Assembly: GCA_029260235.1 (NCBI GenBank)
Contig: JAJDDP010000040.1
Coordinates: 1-62,757, forward strand
Direction: 5' to 3'
DNA length: 62,757 bases
Source: Phycisphaerae bacterium
GTDB taxonomy: Bacteria > Planctomycetota > Phycisphaerae > UBA1845
The notes beneath the pieces are model-generated. The model had not been told where the DNA came from and did no database searches. It saw nothing but the letters and a program-made list of their open reading frames with translations. A program made the translations under genes and the position numbers. Within the stretch, counting starts at the first letter, position 1. Every line of letters starts with the position of its first letter. Below are positions 47,871 to 55,848 of the stretch, piece after piece.

Positions 47871-49622
47871 TTACAACATGCAGACATCTTGAATTGAGTG
47901 CCCGGTCTGGCGGGCTACGCTGATGGTGCTCGAAGGCGCCGCTGCTTTGCCAGGCTTGAAGAGAAGCAGCCGGTCCCGCAGCTCATTCGTGGCCACGATC
48001 CAGTCCGGGGCGACCTCTACCCGTCGAATCGTCTGCCCACCCGCTTCGTATCGACACCCGAAAGTATCCCCCATGACCCGGGCGTGGACAGCCGTGGTCG
48101 TGTCGGTGAATAGCAATCGCGATATACCTCCGGCAGTCACCGTGTGCAGTGACTCAGCCGGGCGACGGCTGCCGGCATGGATAATCTCAGCCTTGGCGTC
48201 CCCGTCCTGGGGCCAGCGAAGAATCTGGCCCTCGGCATTGCCCGCATACAGGCTTGTCGGCGTCGGACAGATGGCGGTGATCAGTGAATTGCTCCCCCGA
48301 TAGACCCGGACGCTCGATTCGGTCGGATCATTGGCTTCAAGAGCAAGTACATCCTGATCGATCGAACAGAAAATCCTCCCATCGAAGACCTGGGCACCAC
48401 GAACAGCCCGGGCTGACTCGGTCAGGCCGGGCAGTAGCGACTGCGGAACTTCAGGACTACTTCGCTCCCAACAAACCAGCCCCATTTCAGAATGCGTGGC
48501 ATAGATGCGATCTGCTGTAGCAGCCGCAGAGTTAAACCCGCCGCGGACATCCACATCCAGGGCCAGCGCGTAGCTGGTAATGACTGGCTCGTCTTGGTCA
48601 ATCACTTCGTAGACGCCGCGGGCCGCTCCAGCCAGCAGGCAGTTCAAACCGGCGTCATTCTTGCTCGCACGCACCGAGCGCACCAACCCTACAGCGCCAT
48701 CCATGGACACCCGTCGGGCCGGGCTTTCGGCAGAATCTGGAGCGTAGTAAAGCAACTCGTTCCCCGCAGCGACCACGATCCAGCGAGTCAACGACTCGCG
48801 CCCTGAGGCGGCGAAGAGGGCTTCATAGATCTGCCCGCGCTGAGATTCGGAGAAGCTCCGCACCAGATCAGGCATCTCGACGTCCGGCGACTCATCGGAC
48901 AACTGCTTGAGTCGGCCCAACAACTCCTCGACCTCGGCAAGGTGCTCTTGGCGGGCGTCCGACAACGCGCTGTTGAGCTGCTGCTCGACTGCGTGCTCGT
49001 GTTTCTTGCGAACGGCCTGTTCTTCAATCCGGCGAACTTGATCGAAGGCCGTCGATGCGAATTGAACCGTGGGCTGATCCTCGACGAGCAATCCTGCCTC
49101 AAAGCACGGACCAGCCACAGCCTCGGCTATGGCGTTTTGGATGTCGTCGCCGCCCCGAGCGAGAGACTCGATGGTTCGATCATGAGATAGCCGCACGACT
49201 GCGTTGCGGATTGTTGGTTCCAGGTGCTCTTGGAGGTCGAGACGATTGGCCAGGCGTTTGCTGCCGATCAGTTGGTCGCCCAAACTCATCAATTCGCCGC
49301 GATCTCCGGATGGTCGAACGCGAAGCCCAACGTGCACCTCAGCCTGGAAATGGTCCGATGTATTGACTCGCTCGAAAGTCCAGGAGAGGTTGATCGGCGC
49401 CGTGCGCACAAACAGCACAGCCGATACGCCCTCACCATCCAACTCGTTGCCCGGGGGGCAGACCACTTGGCCTGCGCCGTTTCGTGTAACCAGGGCGGTT
49501 ACGTCGGGCGGCAGGGTTATCCGCCGATTCAATAAACTGAATATCTCCGCGTCATCGACCAAGGCGGCGACCGCTTCAGGAGAAGCGAAGAACTTGGTGG
49601 GGTCAAATTTGCTAGATGCCAT
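47871..49622 (-). CDS. SPFH-like protein fused to a beta-propeller
   Basis: A 583-residue protein without membrane segments. The first 200 residues have SPFH/band-7 style features: ITLPPDVTALVTRNG, VVCPPGNELDG, SAVLFVRTAPINLSW, then a helical tail with EEQAVRKKHEHAVEQQL. After a coiled coil (about 200-260) the rest (about 270-580) has about six or seven blades of a beta-propeller (LYYAPDSAESPARRVSMDG, SLITAICPTPTSLYAGNAEGQILRW). SPFH proteins scaffold membranes beside PspA/ESCRT-III proteins in several bacteria. The propeller presumably binds a partner protein. The domain calls are by eye. Confidence 0.55.
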   Translation of the reverse strand: MASSKFDPTKFFASPEAVAALVDDAEIFSLLNRRITLPPDVTALVTRNGAGQVVCPPGNELDGEGVSAVLFVRTAPINLSWTFERVNTSDHFQAEVHVGLRVRPSGDRGELMSLGDQLIGSKRLANRLDLQEHLEPTIRNAVVRLSHDRTIESLARGGDDIQNAIAEAVAGPCFEAGLLVEDQPTVQFASTAFDQVRRIEEQAVRKKHEHAVEQQLNSALSDARQEHLAEVEELLGRLKQLSDESPDVEMPDLVRSFSESQRGQIYEALFAASGRESLTRWIVVAAGNELLYYAPDSAESPARRVSMDGAVGLVRSVRASKNDAGLNCLLAGAARGVYEVIDQDEPVITSYALALDVDVRGGFNSAAATADRIYATHSEMGLVCWERSSPEVPQSLLPGLTESARAVRGAQVFDGRIFCSIDQDVLALEANDPTESSVRVYRGSNSLITAICPTPTSLYAGNAEGQILRWPQDGDAKAEIIHAGSRRPAESLHTVTAGGISRLLFTDTTTAVHARVMGDTFGCRYEAGGQTIRRVEVAPDWIVATNELRDRLLLFKPGKAAAPSSTISVARQTGHSIQDVCML

Positions 49623-49666
49623 GGATCACCTCCAGCCGGCCTCAAGTGACCAACACTCGACTGGGC

Positions 49667-50785
49667 CTATTTTCCGGTTTCTTCAAATCGCTCATAACGA
49701 GCGAGGTCTGCTTCGTGTACGGATCGAGCCGTATCCTCAATCACTGAGCGTAAGTCTCTCATCGAAATCGGGCGAGGTTCCTGGCCGGCGACTGATTCCA
49801 TAAACGGAATGGTAGCTGCCCGCTGGCAGACGTTCCGGATGTCTGCTCCGCTATAACCTTCCAACTGGTCGCACAACTCGCCCAAGTCCATGTCATCGGC
49901 CACCGGCCTGTCGCCCAAATGGATCTCCAGCAGCTTGAACCGGGCCGGGGCGTCGGGGAGTCCAACGTACACCTTGGCGTCCAATCGACCGGGGCGCAAC
50001 ATCGCTTCGTCCAACATCCACGGCTTGTTGGTCGCCCCTACAAATAATAGGGCCCGACCATCCTTGCGATCAAAGCCTTCCAGCTCTTGAAGGATCTGGG
50101 GTACAACTCTTTGCATTACGGTGCTGCCACCACTTTTACGGCGGGGCACCAATGCCTCCACCTCATCAATGAAAATGACGGCTTTTTCCTCTGCCTTGGC
50201 GGCTTCAAACAGCTTGCGGATGTTTTGCTCAGCCTCGCCCACCCATTTGCTCAGTACCTGGGCGGGCGAAATCAGGAAGAAAGTAGCCCCGATTTCGTGA
50301 GCGATCGCCTTGGCCATCATGGTCTTGCCGGTGCCGGGCGGGCCGTACAACAAGACACCTCCGCCGATGGCGATGCCGTACTTGTGGGCCAACTCTGGAT
50401 GGGCGAATGGGTAAATCATCTTCAAGCGGATGTCCTGCTTAACATCCTCCAGCCCGGCGATGTCATCGAAACCAATGTTTGGTTTGTCCTTGACCACCCA
50501 GTCCGAGGTATTCGCCCCAGAATCATCCTCTTTCTCACTGGCTAGCCCCTTGCCCGAACGAGTCTTCCCTTTGCGGGCCTGGCAATCCTTGGCAAGGTCA
50601 ATCAATTCAGCTGCGATCTCCTCATGCTGCCGCCTCGCCTCTGGTGACTTGGTACCTTGAGCCAACTCAACCATGCACTCTGCGGCTTCGACCAGGTAGC
50701 TCCGGGCGGTCACGTAGTCGCCGCTCTTGTATGCGGTGACACCCTTGCCTTTTAGTCGCTCAAATGTCGCAAATGAAACTGCCAT
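49667..50785 (-). CDS. MIT-like domain AAA+ ATPase of Vps4/katanin type
   Basis: A 372-residue AAA+ ATPase. Residues 1-75 form a three-helix MIT-like domain with the TAYKSGDYVTARSYLVEAAE pattern, and a linker follows. The AAA domain has IGFDDIAGLEDVKQDI (104-119), Walker A GPPGTGKT (148-155), pore loop KWVGEAE (180-186), Walker B FIDE (205-208), sensor 1 GATNKPW (250-256), arginines R264 and R267, and GYSGADI (310-316). These are the hallmarks of the Vps4/katanin/spastin clade. In eukaryotes Vps4 disassembles ESCRT-III filaments. The clade is rare in bacteria, so this is a strong sign of an ESCRT-like system. Confidence 0.8.
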   Translation of the reverse strand: MAVSFATFERLKGKGVTAYKSGDYVTARSYLVEAAECMVELAQGTKSPEARRQHEEIAAELIDLAKDCQARKGKTRSGKGLASEKEDDSGANTSDWVVKDKPNIGFDDIAGLEDVKQDIRLKMIYPFAHPELAHKYGIAIGGGVLLYGPPGTGKTMMAKAIAHEIGATFFLISPAQVLSKWVGEAEQNIRKLFEAAKAEEKAVIFIDEVEALVPRRKSGGSTVMQRVVPQILQELEGFDRKDGRALLFVGATNKPWMLDEAMLRPGRLDAKVYVGLPDAPARFKLLEIHLGDRPVADDMDLGELCDQLEGYSGADIRNVCQRAATIPFMESVAGQEPRPISMRDLRSVIEDTARSVHEADLARYERFEETGK

Positions 50786-50820
50786 CGATACTCGCTCTGT
50801 TCTTTCTCAAGACCCTTAGG

Positions 50821-52419
50821 TCATCGCCCGATTTCCTGCATCGGCGGCCCCGAGTCGTTCTCAGCAGAGACGATCTGCCACAAGTTTCTAAACGCCTCAG
50901 CCTCAAGTCCAGCCGGCAATTTCGGCGGCTTGGTGGTCAAGAATACGGGACAGTCACCGCACTCGGCCAGCAAGTCGGGAATCCGCTTGACCGAGTCAGC
51001 CACGATACGAAGATCATCCCGCCGGGCGACCTCCTCTTGAACGTACCACAAGGGAACAGCCGTTGCCCACTGAGCGCAAATCATGGCGTCGGCCGGAAGA
51101 GTGGCTAGATCGACTGCACTGACGAATGCCGTCGCGTCCGGCTCCAACCCTGCGTTGGATCGCCCCGGGGCATCGAACAGCGTCCAAATAGCCAACCCCA
51201 CGAATAAGACCATTGAAACCGCCGTTCGGTTTGCTCCCTCCCGAAACGGCCACACGGCTGCAATGAGTACGCCGCTGAGAACCATGCACGCCCAGAGCAA
51301 GGGCAGCAGATCGGCGGCTGCCCCGTGAACGCGGTACATGCCGATGAACACCAGTGGCTGAACGATCATGCCTGCCAACAAGCATGCCGCCGCCGTTGAC
51401 CGACGCCAGGTAAGTAGGAGGGCCAACAAGACGAGCACGAACGCGGAAATCATAATTGGCATCCAGTCCAAATCGAGTTGGCCTCGAAGCCAGCGGAACT
51501 TGGATCGCAGGCTTGACCAGTCGCTGCCCATCAAGTGCCGAAACTGGGCACCACTGGCTTGCCAAACGACTCGCTCGATCTTGGCTGACACGCCGGCGTC
51601 CGCTTCGGGCAACGCCTGCCACGTCTGGTTGTGTTGTTCGATGTAGTTGTAAGCCGCCCCAGGCGCATCTTGCAGATAGAGGAAACCGAATGCATAACCA
51701 AACGGAATGGCTGTGCATGTTCCAGCCAGCAGCAGCCCTTTGACCTGTTGAACCTTCCTCAGCGAGGGCACCTTCTTCGCCAAGAAGTAGGCGGCCACGA
51801 TGAAAGGCCAAGCGATTGCGGTGGCTGGCCTCGTCGCCGAGATCATCCCCAGCAACAGGGCGGCCAGCAACAAGTCGACCCTTCTGGTGGTCCGCGTATA
51901 CTTGAACAACAGGTAAACCGAACCTGCAAACAGGGCCAACGAAGGGCCGTAAACTTCCGGGCCAAGCAGATTCTGCCAAATCCGATATTGGGCGCTCCAA
52001 ATCAGCGCTGACGCCGCCGCCAAGTAGGCGGGCACGCCCAGTCGAATCTGAAACAAGATCGCCAGCCCCAGCGTTGCGAGAACCGAAGCCCAGCAGCCAA
52101 GGGTTACCCCCCATGGAGGGTCGAGGCCCGGAATCAGGGTCAGCAGAAATCCCAGAGAAACCAAGATTGGATAACCCGGCGGATGGGCGATGCCCAGCGT
52201 AGCCGACGCTAACTGCAAGTCTCCGGCGTCGCCGAAACAAATTCCGCGAGGCAGTCGAGACCAAGTCACGACGCCCACCAGAACAAGGGCCACCAAAATG
52301 GGAATCCACGGTCTCCATCCTAACCTCGGCCAATTCTCAAAAGCGTTCGATTGCTGCGGCTTGGATTGCATGCAGAAACACTTTGCAGCTTGATTCAGCG
52401 ACCATGCTTCAGTCTTCAT
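50821..52419 (-). CDS. DUF2723-type membrane glycosyltransferase
   Basis: A 532-residue membrane protein with about ten membrane helices. The first extracytoplasmic loop holds CFGDAGDLQLASATLGIAHPPG, the signature of DUF2723 proteins of the GT-C superfamily. Such proteins transfer sugars from polyprenyl-phosphate donors outside the membrane. It sits 12 bases behind an ESCRT-III-like gene and 35 bases before the MIT-AAA gene, so it is in the same transcript. Its link to the membrane-remodelling genes is not evident. Confidence 0.75.
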   Translation of the reverse strand: MKTEAWSLNQAAKCFCMQSKPQQSNAFENWPRLGWRPWIPILVALVLVGVVTWSRLPRGICFGDAGDLQLASATLGIAHPPGYPILVSLGFLLTLIPGLDPPWGVTLGCWASVLATLGLAILFQIRLGVPAYLAAASALIWSAQYRIWQNLLGPEVYGPSLALFAGSVYLLFKYTRTTRRVDLLLAALLLGMISATRPATAIAWPFIVAAYFLAKKVPSLRKVQQVKGLLLAGTCTAIPFGYAFGFLYLQDAPGAAYNYIEQHNQTWQALPEADAGVSAKIERVVWQASGAQFRHLMGSDWSSLRSKFRWLRGQLDLDWMPIMISAFVLVLLALLLTWRRSTAAACLLAGMIVQPLVFIGMYRVHGAAADLLPLLWACMVLSGVLIAAVWPFREGANRTAVSMVLFVGLAIWTLFDAPGRSNAGLEPDATAFVSAVDLATLPADAMICAQWATAVPLWYVQEEVARRDDLRIVADSVKRIPDLLAECGDCPVFLTTKPPKLPAGLEAEAFRNLWQIVSAENDSGPPMQEIGR

Positions 52420-52431
52420 GCGACAGGCGAC

Positions 52432-53037
52432 TTACTTCTGCTTCTCGCCCTCGCGTTTCAACGAATCGAGTTCCGCACGCAGGCCTTCCAATCTGCCCAA
52501 TTCCTTTTGATGCTCAGCCTCAGTCTCCGCGTCGATCATGCGGTCGATTTCCTCGTCGCTGAGTGCATCAGAGGAAGCCATTTCCACATCCTGGGCAGCG
52601 ATGTCTTCCACACTGTCCAGGAAGAGATCCATCCGCTCCTCCATGGATTGAGACTGGGCCATCGCTTTTTCCCATTCGCCCTGGGTCTTGACCAAATCGG
52701 TCGCCCCGAACATCCGACCAATCTCGGCGGCCATGGTTCCCATCGCCTGGGTAAAGTCAGCCGACGCCTCTGCCTGTCGCTTGATCAGCAAGGCGTTCTT
52801 GACGGTCAACAGTTGCCGCTCAAGCATCTTGCGGATGGTGGCTGTCTTCTTGAGCGAATTGCGAATGAACGCATATTGACTCGTGTCGCCGATCTTCTTG
52901 GCGTGTTGGGCGTTCTTGATGAACTCATCTTGAAACTTGCCCTGTTCGCGAATGGACTTCTCGATCCGCCTGATGCCCTGGCGAACCTTGATGTCACGTT
53001 CGATTCGGCGTTCTTCTTCTGATTTAAACAATCCCAT
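52432..53037 (-). CDS. ESCRT-III/CHMP2-like protein with MIM1-like C-terminus
   Basis: A 201-residue helical protein that begins MGLFKSEEERR and is dominated by a long basic hairpin (about 10-95), with QYAFIRNSLKKTATIRKMLE and NALLIKRQAEA, then an alanine- and methionine-containing stretch (FTQAMGTMAAEIGRM) and an acidic tail (about 135-175). The shape and pattern match Vps2/CHMP2: basic N-terminal helices, an AMG-TM motif, then acidic end. Residues 183-194 read LEGLRAELDSLK, close to the MIM1 spacing L-x2-L-x3-L-x2-L-K that binds Vps4 MIT domains. A PspA relative is the alternative. Confidence 0.65.
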   Translation of the reverse strand: MGLFKSEEERRIERDIKVRQGIRRIEKSIREQGKFQDEFIKNAQHAKKIGDTSQYAFIRNSLKKTATIRKMLERQLLTVKNALLIKRQAEASADFTQAMGTMAAEIGRMFGATDLVKTQGEWEKAMAQSQSMEERMDLFLDSVEDIAAQDVEMASSDALSDEEIDRMIDAETEAEHQKELGRLEGLRAELDSLKREGEKQK

Positions 53038-53078
53038 CGGTCGTAATCCTGTCGAACATCCTTAGCCAAGTAATCTTC

Positions 53079-53399
53079 TTACCCAACTCTCGCAAGCCGC
53101 AACGCTCCTATGATGCCCGTCAAACCGGCAAATACCAGCAACAGCGATCGCGTTGACTTGTTGGCCAGTGGATGATCGGGCCAATCTTCTTGGTTCAACG
53201 CCTGACTTAACTGCCAGGCTAGCACGAAGCATCCACATGCAGCGAAGTCAACCACAAAATATTCCAGGCGGATCGCCGCTATCGCTAAAGCCCCACCCAC
53301 GAAGGCCATGATCATGCCCAACATCGGAGACGGCTTTTCTTCCTCGCCGGCCTCTTCTTGCCCCAGCTGCTCTTCTTGCTGTTCAGGCTGAGTGTCCAC
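53079..53399 (-). CDS. Small membrane protein with acidic N-terminus
   Basis: I chose the GTG at 53399 behind GGAGG, 4 bases after the upstream gene stops, giving 106 residues. An acidic cytoplasmic N-terminus (PEQQEEQLGQEEAGEEE) is followed by three membrane helices (about 28-45, 50-65 and 85-102). The family is not recognised. It lies between two ESCRT-III-like genes and so may anchor or receive the filament at the membrane. Confidence 0.65.
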   Translation of the reverse strand: MDTQPEQQEEQLGQEEAGEEEKPSPMLGMIMAFVGGALAIAAIRLEYFVVDFAACGCFVLAWQLSQALNQEDWPDHPLANKSTRSLLLVFAGLTGIIGALRLARVG

Positions 53400-53403
53400 C
53401 GCT

Positions 53404-54012
53404 TTATTCCTCCGCAGCCTGTTGTTCGCGGACTCGGCGGTCTGCTTCGTCAAAGGCTTCGGATTGATCGCTGATCATCCCTGTATCCATCCTGTCCCAC
53501 ACGTCCATCACGGTTTGGCCTGCTTGGCTGAGGGCTGCGATGCCTTCATCCATCTCGCCGCCGATAGCCAGCACGTCGTCCAGTCGCTGCTGGTACATGT
53601 CAGCCTTGATGGCGTCATTTTCGATCAGCTTCCCCAGCTTCAAAATATCCTTCTCGCTGATCAACCCCAGCTTCGAGCCGGTTGCCTTGGCCCGGTCGGC
53701 GTTCTCCCTCAGCATCCGCAGTCTCGACACGGTCAACATCTCTTTGCTGCGGATATTCAACTGCCGGGCCATCATCAGCTGTTCGGTGGTCTTTAGCTCA
53801 AACTCCTGGGCCAAGATGCGGCGCACTTCGGGAATTTTTTCCGAAACACCTTTCTCGAATAGCTCCTGCTTACCCGTAGCCAACTTGGTGATGCGGTTCA
53901 CCAAACGATTCCGCTCTTTCTCCAGCAGCAGCTCCTGACGTCGGAGTTCCGAGCGGGTCATATCCGACAACGGCTTCTTGCGCTTGGTGAACCAATCGAA
54001 TAAGGACAGCAT
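53404..54012 (-). CDS. ESCRT-III/Snf7-like protein
   Basis: A 202-residue helical protein. It starts with a hydrophobic/aromatic segment (LSLFDWF), as Snf7/CHMP4 proteins do for membrane insertion, then a long basic hairpin (about 20-110, EKERNRLVNRITKLATGKQE and MARQLNIRSKEML) with a Gly at the turn, and an acidic C-terminal part (about 130-202, MYQQRLDDVLAI, FDEADRRVREQQAAEE). Predicted as an ESCRT-III-superfamily member by architecture, not by a signature motif; a PspA/Vipp1-type protein is the alternative. It lies in an operon with other such genes. Confidence 0.5.
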   Translation of the reverse strand: MLSLFDWFTKRKKPLSDMTRSELRRQELLLEKERNRLVNRITKLATGKQELFEKGVSEKIPEVRRILAQEFELKTTEQLMMARQLNIRSKEMLTVSRLRMLRENADRAKATGSKLGLISEKDILKLGKLIENDAIKADMYQQRLDDVLAIGGEMDEGIAALSQAGQTVMDVWDRMDTGMISDQSEAFDEADRRVREQQAAEE

Positions 54013-54088
54013 AGATTCTGTTCAATCCATCAATACCAAAAGCATTTCGCCGCCGTTGGTGTGTTCCACGATGAGCCGCAGACCGATT

Positions 54089-55552
54089 CTACGCGCCTTC
54101 TGGATCTGCTGTAGGCGGCTTTTCAGGAGCAGAAGATTCCGGCTTTTCCGGCTCGAAGGTCACGTTTCTGGATTGCTCCTCCGGTGCGGCCGGTGCACGC
54201 GCTGGCGGCTCCTTCGCAACCCGGGCGGCAGGAGCTTCTTGAGCAGTTTCAACCTCATCGAATTCCTTGAGGATAGCCAACTCTTCATCGTTGCTCATCA
54301 CTTCACCAAGGCCTGCCTCAAGACTGCCCACCATATCCGCGTCGGCCTTTAGACTCTCTAGCATCTCCTCGGCGTGGACGGCGTTCTCGGTCAGCTCTTC
54401 TGTATCGGGCAGCTGAGCCATTTCGCCTTGTTGGATCAACGTCAGGTTATGAATGTTGGTGCTCAAAATGTTGATCTGCTGATTGAGCATGTTGGCCGTC
54501 GTATTTTGCCGACCTATGTCCTTGCGCAATTGGGCCAATTGGCTGGCCAATCGGCGCTTTACCACCGACGAGGTGGTACTCTTGCCGTCATCTAGCATTT
54601 TGGCTTCTTTGACTTCCAACTTGCCGATGTCTTCATAGATGCGGTCTCGCCGTTGGCTCAACCCCGCGCGGCGTTCAGCCAGCATGTTTATCTTTTCGGC
54701 TTCGTCACCCTCTTTGGCGAACAGCGACCGAATCCGATCTACCATATTCATCGATGCTTTCTCCTGCGTCGAAGCGGCTGCGCCGCGGTACATCAACAAC
54801 GCGCCGGATTTCTTTGTCAACCTCAACTCCGAATCACCCTGCGCTATTTGTTCAAATGCCTGGTTCACCATGGGGACAGCCAAGCCCAAGTGCTCCGCCA
54901 CGCCTTCGGCATCGAGCCCACCGAGCAGGAGATCCGCACCACGCCGCTCAATCTCCTTTACGACTCGCTGGCTCTTCTGGGCAACGTCCTCGGGATCAAA
55001 CATAGCCAACACTTGCGGTGGGGCGTCGTCCGTCGTTCCCGATACCTTCCAGCCGCCGTCAGCCGCAGGCTCGATGAGGACCAGCGTCAGGTTGGGCATG
55101 TCCAGCCGGGCGGTGCGGGCTTCCTCTGAAAACCCGCTCGGGCTGCACACGCCGACCACATGGGGCACCTTGGCATCACCGACCAGCGAACGCACATGCT
55201 CTGCAAGTTCCCCCAAGCCGACGGGCGGCATCGATGATTCATTGCCAGCCGCCAAGTGATCCAAGGGGGCTAACGCGGACGCAATCGCTGCACCCGTCCG
55301 CCGCTTCCCGAAGAACCAACGCCGCTCGAAACCCGTAACAGCCAGCCGGCGATTTCTTGGCATCTGCTTGAGCAGGGCGCGGTCATGGCGCCGGTGGCGG
55401 GCCATCATAGCCCGCAGCGGGAGTTCCTCGTCATGACGCGCTGTCTGCCAGATAGATCCACGAAGCAAACCGCCCTTGGCTCGCTCGATGTTGGCTTCCA
55501 CGCCGGAGAGAAACTCGGTCTCGATCTGTAATGCCCGCTCGGCGTCACTCAT
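54089..55552 (-). CDS. Putative winged-helix plus ESCRT-III-like fusion protein
   Basis: From ATG 55552, overlapping the upstream stop as ATGA, it is 487 residues. Residues 1-195 hold an alpha-beta domain I do not recognise (VPHVVGVCSPSGF, LTLVLIEPAADGGWKV). Residues about 195-256 form a winged-helix-like unit (GVAEHLGLAVPMVNQAFEQI, LTKKSGALLMYRG). The core (about 285-420) is ESCRT-III-like, with RRAGLSQRRDRIYEDIGKLE, VVKRRLASQLAQLRKDI and MLNQQINILSTNIHNL. The tail is Pro/Ala-rich. Winged helices followed by an ESCRT-III core recall eukaryotic CHMP7. Confidence 0.55.
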   Translation of the reverse strand: MSDAERALQIETEFLSGVEANIERAKGGLLRGSIWQTARHDEELPLRAMMARHRRHDRALLKQMPRNRRLAVTGFERRWFFGKRRTGAAIASALAPLDHLAAGNESSMPPVGLGELAEHVRSLVGDAKVPHVVGVCSPSGFSEEARTARLDMPNLTLVLIEPAADGGWKVSGTTDDAPPQVLAMFDPEDVAQKSQRVVKEIERRGADLLLGGLDAEGVAEHLGLAVPMVNQAFEQIAQGDSELRLTKKSGALLMYRGAAASTQEKASMNMVDRIRSLFAKEGDEAEKINMLAERRAGLSQRRDRIYEDIGKLEVKEAKMLDDGKSTTSSVVKRRLASQLAQLRKDIGRQNTTANMLNQQINILSTNIHNLTLIQQGEMAQLPDTEELTENAVHAEEMLESLKADADMVGSLEAGLGEVMSNDEELAILKEFDEVETAQEAPAARVAKEPPARAPAAPEEQSRNVTFEPEKPESSAPEKPPTADPEGA

Positions 55553-55830
55553 TCCTTCATTCGTTCCGAACTTAGTCCGCTCTGACCAGACAACGACTCG
55601 CCGCAACGAGCACAGTAGTTCGCCCCCGCCCGATTGCCAAAGCGACATTCATCACTTGAGCATCGCCGCGTGGCTAGCGTGCCTGAACTCGTTTTGGGCC
55701 GCTGGGCATTCTTACTCGCACTCGATCTCGAGCCCATCACCTCGACGAGTCCGATGACAACCGCAAGCCCGACGCCAGCTACGCCAACGAGCACGGCCAG
55801 AATGATCAACGATTCGCCGGCGATGGCCAT
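55549..55830 (-). CDS. Single-span membrane protein with C-terminal zinc ribbon
   Basis: A 93-residue protein. A membrane helix (about 8-30, ILAVLVGVAGVGLAVVIGL) leads into a cytoplasmic part with four cysteines, C57, C62, C73 and C76 (CSSDECRFGNRAGANYCARCG), a zinc ribbon. Small zinc-ribbon membrane proteins accompany PspA-type proteins in Bacillus (the ydj operon), which suggests it recruits the ESCRT-III-like proteins. It overlaps the next gene by 4 bases. Confidence 0.7.
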   Translation of the reverse strand: MAIAGESLIILAVLVGVAGVGLAVVIGLVEVMGSRSSASKNAQRPKTSSGTLATRRCSSDECRFGNRAGANYCARCGESLSGQSGLSSERMKE

Positions 55831-55848
55831 AGGATCCCCACACCAATT

